From positions 659,949-723,948 of the forward strand of contig NZ_BMYT01000003.1 in assembly GCF_014652415.1 (NCBI RefSeq): a DNA stretch of 64,000 nucleotides, read 5' to 3'. A program made the translations under genes and the position numbers. Positions 30,038-39,173 of this stretch are shown in pieces. The stretch comes from Affinundibacterium macrobrachii. Lineage in GTDB: Bacteria; Pseudomonadota; Gammaproteobacteria; Burkholderiales; Burkholderiaceae_D. The notes under the pieces are model-generated. The model had not been told where the DNA came from. It saw only the letters and a program-made list of their open reading frames with translations, and ran no database searches. Position 1 is the stretch's first letter, and the number at the start of each line of letters is the position of its first letter.

Positions 30038-30748
30038 ATGCAAAACTATCTCCATTATTTTTTGCCGACATACTGCGCACTTTGCAAAACCGCATCAAAA
30101 ACTGGGATATGTTCAGCGTGTCAAGAAGACTTCATCAACGACCAACAACATCGCTGCAGTATCTGCGCAATACCAATAGTCGATCAAAAAGCGAAAATCT
30201 GTGGCCGCTGCCTTAAAAGTCCACCCCACTTTGATACAACTATCGCCTGCACAGATTATCTCGCGCCGATAGATAGCATCGTTCTCGGCTTAAAATTTGC
30301 AGGTAATTTATCCTACGCCAGCATCATCGCGCAGCAACTGCACGACAGAATCAAACATCCGCTCAATACACAATATAATCTCGCTGCCATCATTTGTCCT
30401 GTGCCGCTCAGTCCACAAAGATTACGCACGCGCGGCTTTAATCAAGCTTTGGAAATCGCACGCCCTCTTAGCACACAGTTAGCGATTCCACTTCAAGCAC
30501 AACTTCTTTGGCGAATTAAAGACACCCAACAGCAAAGTCGCTTACATCCAGATGAACGCTATCAAAATGTTCAACACGCTTTTGCCATCAATCCGCGACT
30601 AATGCATTTGATTGAAGGACAGCACTTTGGACTAGTTGATGATGTGATGACGACCGGAACGACCTTGAACGAGATAGCAAAATTACTCAAACGCTATGGC
30701 GCAGCACGAGTTTCAAATTATGTTTTTGCTCGAACCAATCGCGACTAA
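30038..30748 (+). CDS. ComF-family phosphoribosyltransferase-like protein
   Basis: A 236-residue protein with an N-terminal zinc-finger-like region (CALCKTASKTGICSAC ... CSIC ... CGRCLK) and a type I phosphoribosyltransferase fold with the PRPP motif LVDDVMTTGTTLNEI near residue 205. ComF proteins are linked to DNA uptake in transformable bacteria; in others the role is unclear. It also contains the typical RTRGFNQALEIARPL. It lies between the BioC-like gene and trmL. Confidence 0.92.
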   Translation: MQNYLHYFLPTYCALCKTASKTGICSACQEDFINDQQHRCSICAIPIVDQKAKICGRCLKSPPHFDTTIACTDYLAPIDSIVLGLKFAGNLSYASIIAQQLHDRIKHPLNTQYNLAAIICPVPLSPQRLRTRGFNQALEIARPLSTQLAIPLQAQLLWRIKDTQQQSRLHPDERYQNVQHAFAINPRLMHLIEGQHFGLVDDVMTTGTTLNEIAKLLKRYGAARVSNYVFARTNRD

Positions 30749-30942
30749 GCGATAAGTTCAAATCGGGAAAGAACAAGCCAGCTCTTTTAGCACTAGTTTG
30801 CGCTATCATGCGCAATATAATTTTGGCGCCGATTTAGATTGGAGATTCCGATTGCATAAATCGATCTCATATATGTGCTATGTGGCGACATGTGCACACA
30901 GTTTGTGTCGTATCAGTTATCGTATAAATTAAAGGAAATGTT

Positions 30943-31413
30943 TTGTTTAATGTCGTATTAGTCGAACCAGAAATTCCACCAAATACGGGGAATATTATTC
31001 GCTTGTGTGCAAATGCAGGAGTACAACTGCATTTAATTGAACCACTTGGTTTTCCATTAGAAGACAGCAAATTGAAACGTGCCGGTTTGGATTATCACGA
31101 ATACGCGCAAATGAAAGTCCATAAAAACTGGGATGCGTTTATTGCGAGCGAACATCCAGCAAGCGATCGCATGTTCGCCATGACCACCCATGGCTCATCC
31201 ACTTTTTCCACGCTCGCTTTTCAAGCAGGTGATTATTTTGTATTTGGCGCAGAAACGCGCGGATTAGCCAAAGAACTGCGCGAATCTTTTCCTACGACAC
31301 AAAGAATCAGATTGCCGATGCGCCCAGATAATCGCAGTCTGAATCTATCAAACACAGTCGCAATTGTTGTGTACGAAGCTTGGCGCCAAAATGGATTTAT
31401 TGGCGGCACTTGA
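30943..31413 (+). CDS. trmL: tRNA (cytidine/uridine34-2'-O)-methyltransferase TrmL
   Basis: SPOUT methyltransferase that modifies the wobble base of some tRNA-Leu. The 156-residue product starts FNVVLVEPEIPPNTGNIIRL and has FVFGAETRGLAKEL and IRLPMRPDNRSLNLSNTVAIVVYEAWRQ-type SPOUT knot motifs. The start codon is TTG, seven bases after AAAGGA. The only nearby ATG is out of frame, so the rare start is well supported. A perfect 34-bp palindrome lies about 70 bases downstream. Confidence 0.95.
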   Translation: MFNVVLVEPEIPPNTGNIIRLCANAGVQLHLIEPLGFPLEDSKLKRAGLDYHEYAQMKVHKNWDAFIASEHPASDRMFAMTTHGSSTFSTLAFQAGDYFVFGAETRGLAKELRESFPTTQRIRLPMRPDNRSLNLSNTVAIVVYEAWRQNGFIGGT

Positions 31414-32098
31414 TACAAAAATCAGGTATTTTCATTTCTTATAGCGTGAATACAACAGCTTTATTTAATTCACATCAATCCATATTGTCAGCCCTTTACA
31501 TGTAAAGGGCTGACAATCACATAAGTATCACACCGCAACGCTAACAAGTCATTCACACTCTCCAAATTGCACTAGATTACTAGAGCCAAACACGCATTTG
31601 CACCGTCCCTAGTCATTCGTTTTTACGCGTTTTTGCACACATAAAAATACACGTCAAACATGGATTTAAAGATATTTAAAACTTCGCAAAAAAAACAACT
31701 AGATAACCGGTGACAAAGGCTACAAGTTCATATTGAAGCATGCTAAGCTATATCTACAAAGCAACAAAAAGCATTTTACTTAATCAAATTTGGTAAAGAA
31801 TGTAGCAGTTTTCATGGCTTGCGTTATTGAGTAGATTAGCAAGTCAAATCCAGCGTCAAAGATTGCTTAAACTAGGATAGTTGATTTCCTCTTTGTGATA
31901 GTAGCCCTGAGGTTCTAATGCGATGACCCAGATTATTCCAACACTTACATCACACATCTGCAAGGCATTACCACGTCTGGGCTTAACAGCATCAACACGA
32001 CAATTGCCTGCTTTTCAGCACATAAGACAATTTTCGGTATCGGTGTCGCTACACGTTCGTTAGCTAATTCTGCAAACAATTAATAATCGAGGGATAAC
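31414..32098. other. 685-base intergenic region upstream of the chemosensory operon
   Basis: Contains the 34-bp palindrome at 31484-31517 and otherwise AT-rich sequence leading to cheY, whose ATG follows GAGGGATAAC. No sigma-28 promoter, tRNA or recognised ncRNA was found. A 46-codon frame starting at 31921 has no recognisable features. The length and position make it a likely carrier of the che operon promoter and leader, but no convincing -35/-10 pair could be picked by eye. Confidence 0.5.
31484..31517. repeat. Perfect 34-bp palindrome downstream of trmL
   Basis: ATTGTCAGCCCTTTACA is followed directly by its exact reverse complement, giving a 17-bp stem with no loop. No T-run follows on either strand, so it is not a standard terminator. 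Alternatives are a trmL 3' processing hairpin or a protein-binding site in the che operon upstream region. Confidence 0.75.
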
Positions 32099-32467
32099 AT
32101 GGCAAAAACAGTGATGGTCGTTGATGATTCCGCATCTGTTAGACAAGTGGTTGGATTAGCGTTGCGCGGCGCTGGTTACGAAGTGATTGAGGGCATCGAC
32201 GGCAAAGACGCCTTAGGTAAACTCAAAGGTCAGAAAGTGCATTTAATTATTTCTGACGTCAATATGCCAAATATGGATGGCATCACTTTTGTTCAAGAAG
32301 TGAAAAAACTTCCTATGTATAAGTTCACACCCATCATTATGCTCACCACGGAATCTCAAGAAGGTAAGAAACTTCAAGGACAAGCGGCTGGTGCTAAGGC
32401 TTGGGTGGTCAAACCCTTTCAACCAGCGCAAATGCTGGCGGCAGTTTCCAAGTTGATCTTACCGTAA
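32099..32467 (+). CDS. cheY: CheY-like response regulator
   Basis: A single receiver domain of 122 residues. Conserved residues are present: acidic pair in VVDDSASVRQVVG (residues 8-9), phospho-acceptor Asp in LIISDVNMPNMDG (about 57), Thr in MLTTES and Lys in VVKPFQ. It is the first gene of the chemosensory operon and presumably receives phosphate from CheA encoded downstream. Its output target (motor or other) is not in the window. Confidence 0.95.
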   Translation: MAKTVMVVDDSASVRQVVGLALRGAGYEVIEGIDGKDALGKLKGQKVHLIISDVNMPNMDGITFVQEVKKLPMYKFTPIIMLTTESQEGKKLQGQAAGAKAWVVKPFQPAQMLAAVSKLILP

Positions 32468-32477
32468 AAGGTGGCCT

Positions 32478-32759
32478 GTGAATTCTCATGCCATTTCTGG
32501 CGAGCTAACGATCTACACTGCCGCCACTGAAAAATTGCAACTGCAAAATTTTCTTGAATCTGACGATGAATTAGAACTGAATTTGTCGCAGGTTTCCGAA
32601 CTAGATAGCGCAGGATTGCAGATTCTGATTTTAATGAAGCAAGAAGCGCTGCGACGTAACAAGAAGTTGCACTACACCATGCACAGCAAAGCGGTATTAG
32701 AGATTCTTGAAATGTGTAACTTAACCGCAAGTTTTGGTGATCAAGTCATTCTTACCTAG
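32478..32759 (+). CDS. STAS-domain protein
   Basis: A 93-residue single STAS domain with the pattern LELNLSQVSELDSAGLQILILMKQEAL; DSAG holds a Ser at the position phosphorylated in anti-sigma-factor antagonists. Start is GTG with an AAAGG site. It lies between cheY and cheA with 10- and 21-base gaps, so it is translated with them. STAS genes in chemosensory operons are found in some systems; a link to a partner-switching or scaffold role is an inference. Confidence 0.9.
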   Translation: MNSHAISGELTIYTAATEKLQLQNFLESDDELELNLSQVSELDSAGLQILILMKQEALRRNKKLHYTMHSKAVLEILEMCNLTASFGDQVILT

Positions 32760-32780
32760 CTAAATAGCAGGAGATTCCGT

Positions 32781-34988
32781 ATGAGTTTTGAAGATGAAAT
32801 GAAGGCGGCGCTTGATACCTTTGTCGTAGAAAGCCGCGAATTGCTCCAAGACATGGAAGATGGCTTATTAGGTTTAGAGCACGACGATAATCCGCAAGAT
32901 GCGATTGGTGCGATTTTTCGTGCAGCGCATACCATCAAAGGCTCGGCTGGGCTATTCGGATTAGATCACATCGTTCATTTCACCCACGTAGTTGAGAGCT
33001 TACTCGACATGCTGCGCGACGAAGAACTTGCCATCTCCTCTGCGCTAATCGCTGTACTATTACCATGTCGTGATCACATCAGTAGTTTGATTGATGGCAT
33101 CGCTGCAGGACAAATGGAAGAAACCGACGAACAACGCGATACCGGAAAAATACTGCACGAGCAGTTGCGACAATTTATTAACGGCACGCCACCGGACTCG
33201 AGCTCGGAAGTCATTACACATCAAGACGACCATCATCCACACACTTCTGGTGGAGGTGTGGTCGATTCCGGTAATTGGTATCTATCGCTACGTTTTGGAC
33301 AAGACTGCCTGCGTAACGGCATGGACCCGCTGTCGTTTATCCGCTATCTCAGTACCTTAGGCGATGTCATCAATTTGATTACCATCACCGACAATATTCC
33401 ACATCTAGAACAAATGGATGCTGAGAGTTGCTACCTCGGTTTTGAAGTCGTCTTAAAAAGCAATGCCTCAAAAGAAGCGATTGAAAATGTTTTTGAATTT
33501 GTGCGTGATGATAGTGTTATTCGCATAGTTCCACCACGCAGCAAAATCGATGAATATATCGACATCATTAATAATCTTCCGGACGATGATGAATTGCTCG
33601 GCGAAATTTTGATCAAGAGCGGTGTTCTAACAAAACATGAATTGGACGAATGTTTAAGCTTACAAAAGAAACGTCAAAAGCTAACGCGTAGCGACACTCC
33701 TGACGCACCGATTGGTGAAATTCTCGTCAAGCAAGAAATGCTACAAGAGCCGATATTAAACGCGGCTTTACACAAGCAACAAAAAGTTAAAGATACCAAA
33801 GCAAAAGAAAAACAAAATATTCGTGTCGATGCAGAACGTCTAGATAAGTTGATTGATTTAGTCGGTGAATTAGTCATCGCTGGCGCTGGCGCAAATTTAC
33901 GCGCTAGCAAAGCAAATGACATCGCCCTATCTGAGGCAACCAGTGAAGTCATGCGCTTAGTCGAAGAGGTGCGTGATAGTGCCTTGCAATTACGCATGGT
34001 TCCAATTGGTACTACGTTTAGTCGTTTCCAACGGGTTGTTCGCGACGTAAGTATTGAACTCGGAAAAGACATCATGTTGGAGATTTCTGGTGGAGATACC
34101 GAAGTCGATAAATCAGTCGTTGATAAGATCGGTGATCCACTAATGCATTTGGTGCGCAATTCGATGGATCATGGAATCGAATCGGCTGCCATCAGGGTTG
34201 CGCGCGGCAAACCTGCGCAAGGTACTTTACGACTCAATGCGTATCATGAGTCTGGCAGTATCGTGATTGAAGTAAGCGACGATGGCGGTGGTTTAAATCG
34301 CGACAAGATTCTCGCAAAAGCCATCGAAAAGGGCTTGATCGCTGACGGTACCGGATTAAGCGATAAAGAAATTTATGCACTGATTTTTGAACCCGGATTT
34401 TCCACTGCGGATCAGGTTTCTAACCTCTCAGGCCGTGGTGTTGGCATGGACGTCGTCAAACGCAACGTTACCTCGTTACGCGGCAGTATCGAGATCGACA
34501 GCGAAGCTGGAATTGGCGCGACCATGCGCATCCGCATGCCTTTAACCTTAGCGATTATTGACGGCTTTTTGGTGGGAGTCGGTAAATCCTCTTTTGTTAT
34601 TCCTCTCGATCAAGTGGTCGAATGCGTGGAATTACCGAAAGAGTGCGAAGACCAAGATTACATGGATTTACGTGGTGAAGTTTTGCCATTTATTCGCTTA
34701 CGCAAAATGTTTGAAATTGATGGTGCCGAGCCACGTCGTCAAAATGTAGTGGTGATCAGTTCTGGTGCCAATAAAACCGGCCTCGTAGTGGATCGTCTGA
34801 TGGGTGAATTCCAAACCGTGATTAAACCCTTAGGCAAGCTGTTTGGACACTTGCAAGGAATAGGCGGCTCAACCATCTTAGGTAGTGGTGAAGTCGCACT
34901 GATTCTCAGTGTGGCTAGCATGACGCAGCACTACTCAAGAATGGAACAGAAACGCTTGCTTGCAATGCCAAACAATAGCAACAGATAG
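32781..34988 (+). CDS. cheA: Chemotaxis histidine kinase CheA
   Basis: The 735-residue kinase has P1 HPt with the phospho-accepting His50 (RAAHTIKGSAGLFG), a P2-like domain (about 165-265), and an unusual segment with two 24-residue motifs (272-295 and 310-333) that resemble MshEN c-di-GMP-binding repeats. P3 follows (NIRVDAERLDKLIDLVGELVIAG), then the P4 ATPase (LVRNSMDHGIES, DDGGG, GRGVGMDVVK) and the P5 CheW-like domain to the C-terminus. All kinase boxes look intact. It is encoded between the STAS gene and a soluble receptor, in an operon resembling the Che2 order of Pseudomonas aeruginosa. Confidence 0.96.
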   Translation: MSFEDEMKAALDTFVVESRELLQDMEDGLLGLEHDDNPQDAIGAIFRAAHTIKGSAGLFGLDHIVHFTHVVESLLDMLRDEELAISSALIAVLLPCRDHISSLIDGIAAGQMEETDEQRDTGKILHEQLRQFINGTPPDSSSEVITHQDDHHPHTSGGGVVDSGNWYLSLRFGQDCLRNGMDPLSFIRYLSTLGDVINLITITDNIPHLEQMDAESCYLGFEVVLKSNASKEAIENVFEFVRDDSVIRIVPPRSKIDEYIDIINNLPDDDELLGEILIKSGVLTKHELDECLSLQKKRQKLTRSDTPDAPIGEILVKQEMLQEPILNAALHKQQKVKDTKAKEKQNIRVDAERLDKLIDLVGELVIAGAGANLRASKANDIALSEATSEVMRLVEEVRDSALQLRMVPIGTTFSRFQRVVRDVSIELGKDIMLEISGGDTEVDKSVVDKIGDPLMHLVRNSMDHGIESAAIRVARGKPAQGTLRLNAYHESGSIVIEVSDDGGGLNRDKILAKAIEKGLIADGTGLSDKEIYALIFEPGFSTADQVSNLSGRGVGMDVVKRNVTSLRGSIEIDSEAGIGATMRIRMPLTLAIIDGFLVGVGKSSFVIPLDQVVECVELPKECEDQDYMDLRGEVLPFIRLRKMFEIDGAEPRRQNVVVISSGANKTGLVVDRLMGEFQTVIKPLGKLFGHLQGIGGSTILGSGEVALILSVASMTQHYSRMEQKRLLAMPNNSNR

Positions 34989-35130
34989 TAAACTGACCAG
35001 CCAATTCTTGTAAGGCATCTCCGCTTAACATCCATTGACACTGGTCTTCACTAATTAGATTTTCCGAACATTAGTAGTAAACCCAAATCGAATTTCGTGA
35101 GAAACGCTCATACCAATAAGGGGAAATGAA

Positions 35131-37233
35131 ATGAGTCAAGTCAAGACATCTTGGATTTCAAAGCTGGTTAGTGGCGCGCAATTAGAGGCGCAAGCTGCAG
35201 AGCTCGCTGCGTTACGAAAACAAATGGCCGAAATGGCGCAAGAGTTAAAAGTGCGATCCGATATTATGGATCTCACCAGTATCGTGTCATTTTCCGACCT
35301 CAAAGGCGACATCGTTACCGTCAACGATAAATTCACCGAAGTATCGAAATATAGTCGTTCAGAACTCATCGGAAGACCGCATAACACCACGCGTCACCCC
35401 GATATGCCGAAAGAAACTTTTAAGCAAGTTTGGTCGACGATTGGTCGTGGTGGTACATTTCGCGGCGTGATTAAAAATCGCGCCAAAGATGGCTCGCCTT
35501 ACTATGTCGATGCGGTGATCGCACCGTTTCTAGGTGAAAACGGTAAGCCGACAAAATATCTCGGCGTGCGTTACGACATCACGGTACAAGAACTCGAACG
35601 TCAAAATGCCAAAGGCGTGTTGGATGCAATCGACGAGTCTTATGGTTATATCGAATTTGATCTTGGCGGTAACGTACTTCAGGCAAACAAAAATTTTCTG
35701 TCTTTGATGGAGTACCAATTAGAAGAAATTAGAGGTAGACACCATCGAACCTTTATGGATTCTGCACAAGCAAATTTGCCAGAATATACGCAATTTTGGC
35801 TAGATCTCAATGCAGGCAAGCCGCAGAAAAATGTCTTCAAACGCGTTACCAAATCACGTAAAGAAGTCTGGATACAAGCAGTTTATGCACCAGTTAAAGA
35901 TGAAATGGGGCGCATTTTTAAGATCGTCAAAATTGCCACCGATGTGACCGATCAAATTAACGCAGCGAACATGTTGAAAGAGGCGGTCGAACAAGCACAG
36001 CAAGTCACTTCTGCCGCTAAGGATGGTGATCTGAGCCAACGCATTCCTTTAGATGGAAAATCTGGTCCTATTCTATCGCTGTGTTCTGGAGTTAACTCCT
36101 TAATGGAAACCACGTCGGTTATTTTCGACGATGTTAGCCGCGTGTTAGAGTCATTTGCCGAAGGCGATTTATCACAACGCATTGATCGTGATTACTCAGG
36201 CATGTTTGACGATGTTAAGAGAAATGCCAACTCTGCCAGTGAAAAACTAACACAAACGATCGAAGACATCGCCCGCATTTTTGGCGGTCTCGCCAGCGGT
36301 GATCTCGGTCAGCGTATCACGCGCGATGCCCCAGGTATGTTCAACCAAGTTAAGGAAGATGCGAATACCGCCTGCGAAAAACTAGCCACCATCGTCGGCG
36401 AAGTACGCAATGCGACCGATGCATTATCGAATGCATCTGAACAAGTAAGCGCCACTTCTCAAGCCCTATCACAAGCAGCCAGCGAACAAGCGGCCAGTGT
36501 CGAAGAAACCAGTGCAAGCATAGAACAAATGGCGGCTGGAATTAACCAAAACGCCGAAAATGCCAAAGTGACCGATGGCATCGCAGGTAAAGCATCGAAA
36601 GAAGCCATTGAAGGCGGTGATGCAGTTAAACAAACTGTCTCAGCGATGAAAGAAATCGCCTCGAAAATCGGCATCATCGATGACATTGCTTACCAAACCA
36701 ATATGCTCGCGCTGAATGCCGCAATTGAAGCAGCGCGTGCTGGTGAACATGGCAAAGGCTTCGCCGTAGTTGCTGCTGAAGTACGAAAATTGGCAGAACG
36801 CAGCCAAATTGCCGCAAAAGAAATTGGTGATTTAGCCAGTGGCAGTGTCAAAACGGCGGAACGTGCTGGCGATTTAATCGATGAAATTGTTCCAGGTATT
36901 GGACGCACTTCTGATCTGGTGCAGGAAATTGCAGCTGCCTCGCAGGAACAGTCCGCTGGTGTTGGTCAAATTAACACCGCAATGAATCAGATGAACCAAA
37001 TCACACAACAAAATGCTTCATCCAGTGAAGAGTTAGCGGCAACTGCGGAAGAGATGACTAGTCAAGCAGAGCAATTAATTGATTTGGTGAGTTTCTTCCA
37101 CGTTGGGCAAGCGCAAAAATCTGCAGGACCAGTCTCCAACAACGAACGTAGTGTTGTTCGCTCTACACCCAAGCGGGCACGCCCCCACTTTGGTAGTTCA
37201 AGCGTGGACGAAGCGAAGTTTGAAAGGTTTTAG
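35131..37233 (+). CDS. Soluble PAS-PAS-HAMP chemoreceptor, Aer-like
   Basis: A 700-residue methyl-accepting protein with no membrane segment. It has a short coiled coil (about 15-42) and PAS1 (about 45-150) with the Aer-type TRHPDMP (R88, H89, D91), a segment that binds FAD in Escherichia coli Aer. PAS2 follows (about 160-275), then three HAMP-like units marked by GDLSQRI, GDLSQRI and GDLGQRI (about 295-430). The signalling hairpin has the tip [40 protein letters not shown] and Glu/Gln methylation-type sites. The C-terminus is DEAKFERF after a flexible linker; KFERF fits the aromatic CheR-tether pattern. A cytosolic redox or energy sensor is inferred. Confidence 0.93.
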   Translation: MSQVKTSWISKLVSGAQLEAQAAELAALRKQMAEMAQELKVRSDIMDLTSIVSFSDLKGDIVTVNDKFTEVSKYSRSELIGRPHNTTRHPDMPKETFKQVWSTIGRGGTFRGVIKNRAKDGSPYYVDAVIAPFLGENGKPTKYLGVRYDITVQELERQNAKGVLDAIDESYGYIEFDLGGNVLQANKNFLSLMEYQLEEIRGRHHRTFMDSAQANLPEYTQFWLDLNAGKPQKNVFKRVTKSRKEVWIQAVYAPVKDEMGRIFKIVKIATDVTDQINAANMLKEAVEQAQQVTSAAKDGDLSQRIPLDGKSGPILSLCSGVNSLMETTSVIFDDVSRVLESFAEGDLSQRIDRDYSGMFDDVKRNANSASEKLTQTIEDIARIFGGLASGDLGQRITRDAPGMFNQVKEDANTACEKLATIVGEVRNATDALSNASEQVSATSQALSQAASEQAASVEETSASIEQMAAGINQNAENAKVTDGIAGKASKEAIEGGDAVKQTVSAMKEIASKIGIIDDIAYQTNMLALNAAIEAARAGEHGKGFAVVAAEVRKLAERSQIAAKEIGDLASGSVKTAERAGDLIDEIVPGIGRTSDLVQEIAAASQEQSAGVGQINTAMNQMNQITQQNASSSEELAATAEEMTSQAEQLIDLVSFFHVGQAQKSAGPVSNNERSVVRSTPKRARPHFGSSSVDEAKFERF

Positions 37234-37242
37234 GAGATCGCT

Positions 37243-37815
37243 ATGAATGCAATCAGCAAAGTGAACAACGGCGCTCTCGCAAATGTCACGGATAAATCAT
37301 CCTCGGAATCGGGGCAATTTCTTACCTTTGTTTTAGGAGGCGAAGTCTTCGCGCTCGGCATTCTAAACATTAAAGAAATTATTCAGTACGGTGATTTAAC
37401 AGAAGTACCGATGATGCCGAACTTTATTCGCGGCGTCATCAATTTACGTGGGCGCGTCGTGCCAGTGGTGGATTTAACCGCCCGATTTAATCGCGGCACA
37501 ACCAGTATCTCGCGCCGCACTAGCATTGTCATTATCGAGATGGAACAAAGTGATCAATCCGAATCCCAAAGTATCGGGGTCGTGGTCGATGCGGTCAATG
37601 AGGTTATTGAAATTACAAGCACAGATATTGAACCACCACCATCTTTTGGCGCAAAAATTCGCCCTGACTTTATCAGCGGCATGGCAAAAAAAGATGGGCG
37701 CTTCATCATCGTTCTCAATTTAGATCGAGTGCTCTCGGTAGATGAAATGCTGGCACTCGGGAATTCAATAGACACCTCATCACACAATGCTGCAGAGACG
37801 GAGCATGAACAATAA
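37243..37815 (+). CDS. cheW: CheW coupling protein
   Basis: Scaffold that links receptors to CheA. The 190-residue product contains the CheW fold: FLTFVLGGEVFALGILNIKEIIQY, MPNFIRGVINLRGRVVPVVDL and FISGMAKKDGRFIIVLNLDRVLS. It has an N-terminal extension of about 22 and a C-terminal tail of about 20 residues that are not conserved. It starts 9 bases after the receptor gene with a GGAG site and overlaps the cheR start by 11 bases. Confidence 0.96.
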   Translation: MNAISKVNNGALANVTDKSSSESGQFLTFVLGGEVFALGILNIKEIIQYGDLTEVPMMPNFIRGVINLRGRVVPVVDLTARFNRGTTSISRRTSIVIIEMEQSDQSESQSIGVVVDAVNEVIEITSTDIEPPPSFGAKIRPDFISGMAKKDGRFIIVLNLDRVLSVDEMLALGNSIDTSSHNAAETEHEQ

Positions 37816-38638
37816 GTCGATTCCCTATGCTGCACCAGTTGCTTTAAAAAAGAACGAGTTTGAATGGATCTCTCGCTTCTTATATGAACGCACTGGCATC
37901 GCTTTAAACGACGGTAAACAAGCATTAGTGATGGGGCGCTTGGATAAGCGCTTACGTAAACGGGATTTACTATCCTATAGCGATTATTTCGCCTTATTGG
38001 GGCGCCCTGGCTATGAAGATGAAACTACCGTTGCGATTGATTTACTCACCACCAATGAGACATATTTTTTTCGTGAGCCCAAGCATTTTGATTTTTTAAA
38101 AAATGTCGCCTTCCCACAATATCAGCGACAAAAACAAATACGAATTTGGAGCGCCGCCAGTTCCAGTGGTGAAGAGGCTTACACGATCGCCATGACGCTG
38201 GCTGAATACTTTCAAGGTAGTGATTGGGAAGTGATCGGTACCGATATCTCAACGCGCATGCTGGAGAAGGCGCAACGCGGACTTTACCCGATGTTAGCGG
38301 CAGACAAAATTCCAAAGCCGCTACTGAAGAAATACTGTTTGAAGGGGCGCGACGAATTTGAAGATTTCTTTTTGTTTGATTCAAGCATTCGACAGCGTGT
38401 TCATTTTAGTATCGCCAATTTAATCGAACCCTTGCCCGAACTAGGAATGTTTGAGGTGATATTCTTGCGTAACGTGATGATCTATTTTGATAAAGATACG
38501 AAAAAACGCTTAGTCGAAAAAATTACTACGAAACTACGGACCGGAGGTTATTTTATTGTCAGTCACTCAGAATCCCTCAATGGTTTGGATTCTCCACTTA
38601 AATTAATTGCACCTTCAATCTATCAGAAGACGTTCTAA
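37805..38638 (+). CDS. cheR: Chemotaxis protein methyltransferase CheR
   Basis: Methylates glutamates of the receptor. The 277-residue product has the N-terminal helical domain (WISRFLYERTGIALNDGKQALVMGRL) and the SAM domain with TNETYFFREPKHFDFLKN, IWSAASSSGEEAYTIAM, DWEVIGTDISTRMLEKA and IFLRNVMIYFD. The ATG at 37805 lies inside the last codons of cheW and follows a GGAG site; it is preferred over an upstream in-frame start. A beta-subdomain able to bind receptor tails is typical of the family. Confidence 0.96.
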   Translation: MNNKSIPYAAPVALKKNEFEWISRFLYERTGIALNDGKQALVMGRLDKRLRKRDLLSYSDYFALLGRPGYEDETTVAIDLLTTNETYFFREPKHFDFLKNVAFPQYQRQKQIRIWSAASSSGEEAYTIAMTLAEYFQGSDWEVIGTDISTRMLEKAQRGLYPMLAADKIPKPLLKKYCLKGRDEFEDFFLFDSSIRQRVHFSIANLIEPLPELGMFEVIFLRNVMIYFDKDTKKRLVEKITTKLRTGGYFIVSHSESLNGLDSPLKLIAPSIYQKTF

Positions 38639-38681
38639 GGCTAAACAGCTTTTGCCTGTTATTGACACTTATCTATACTGT

Positions 38682-39173
38682 ATGAATGAACCGAGCTTTT
38701 ATATCGACATATTTTTGCAGCCCGGAGAATTTTATTTCGGTGATCACGAAACCAGAATCCGCACCATTTTGGGCTCGTGTGTATCGATTACCATGTGGCA
38801 TCCCATTAAACGAATCGGCGGCATGTGTCACTACATGCTCCCCAAAAACAAACGCAATCCCCACAATATCGGACTCGATGGAAAATATGCGGAAGATGTT
38901 ATGCGCTTGTTTTTACAAGAAATCAAAGCATCGAAAACATCGGTGCATGACTATGAAGTAAAAATTTTTGGTGGTGGCGATCAATTTCCTGGACAAGATC
39001 AGCGGGTATTTTCCGTGTCCGAACAAAATGTGAAAATTGGCCGCCAATTATTACAAGAATACGGTTTTAAAATTAAGTCCGAACATCTGGGTGGTGTCGG
39101 ACATAGAAATATTATTTTTGACTTGTGGTCGGGAGACGTCTGGGTCAAACATGTTGAAAAGATAAAGGAATAA
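38682..39173 (+). CDS. cheD: Chemoreceptor glutamine deamidase CheD
   Basis: Converts receptor glutamines to glutamates, setting methylation sites. The 163-residue form starts [20 protein letters not shown] and holds the catalytic Cys in [12 protein letters not shown] with the partner His in [11 protein letters not shown], then [10 protein letters not shown] and [18 protein letters not shown]. No clear ribosome site precedes the ATG at 38682. Longer in-frame starts overlap cheR. The stop overlaps the cheB ATG (TAATG). Confidence 0.93.
   Translation: MNEPSFYIDIFLQPGEFYFGDHETRIRTILGSCVSITMWHPIKRIGGMCHYMLPKNKRNPHNIGLDGKYAEDVMRLFLQEIKASKTSVHDYEVKIFGGGDQFPGQDQRVFSVSEQNVKIGRQLLQEYGFKIKSEHLGGVGHRNIIFDLWSGDVWVKHVEKIKE

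Noticed and set aside
31921..32061. A roughly 46-codon frame upstream of cheY
   Set aside because: No recognisable domain, unremarkable ribosome site and composition like non-coding DNA; not supported as a gene.
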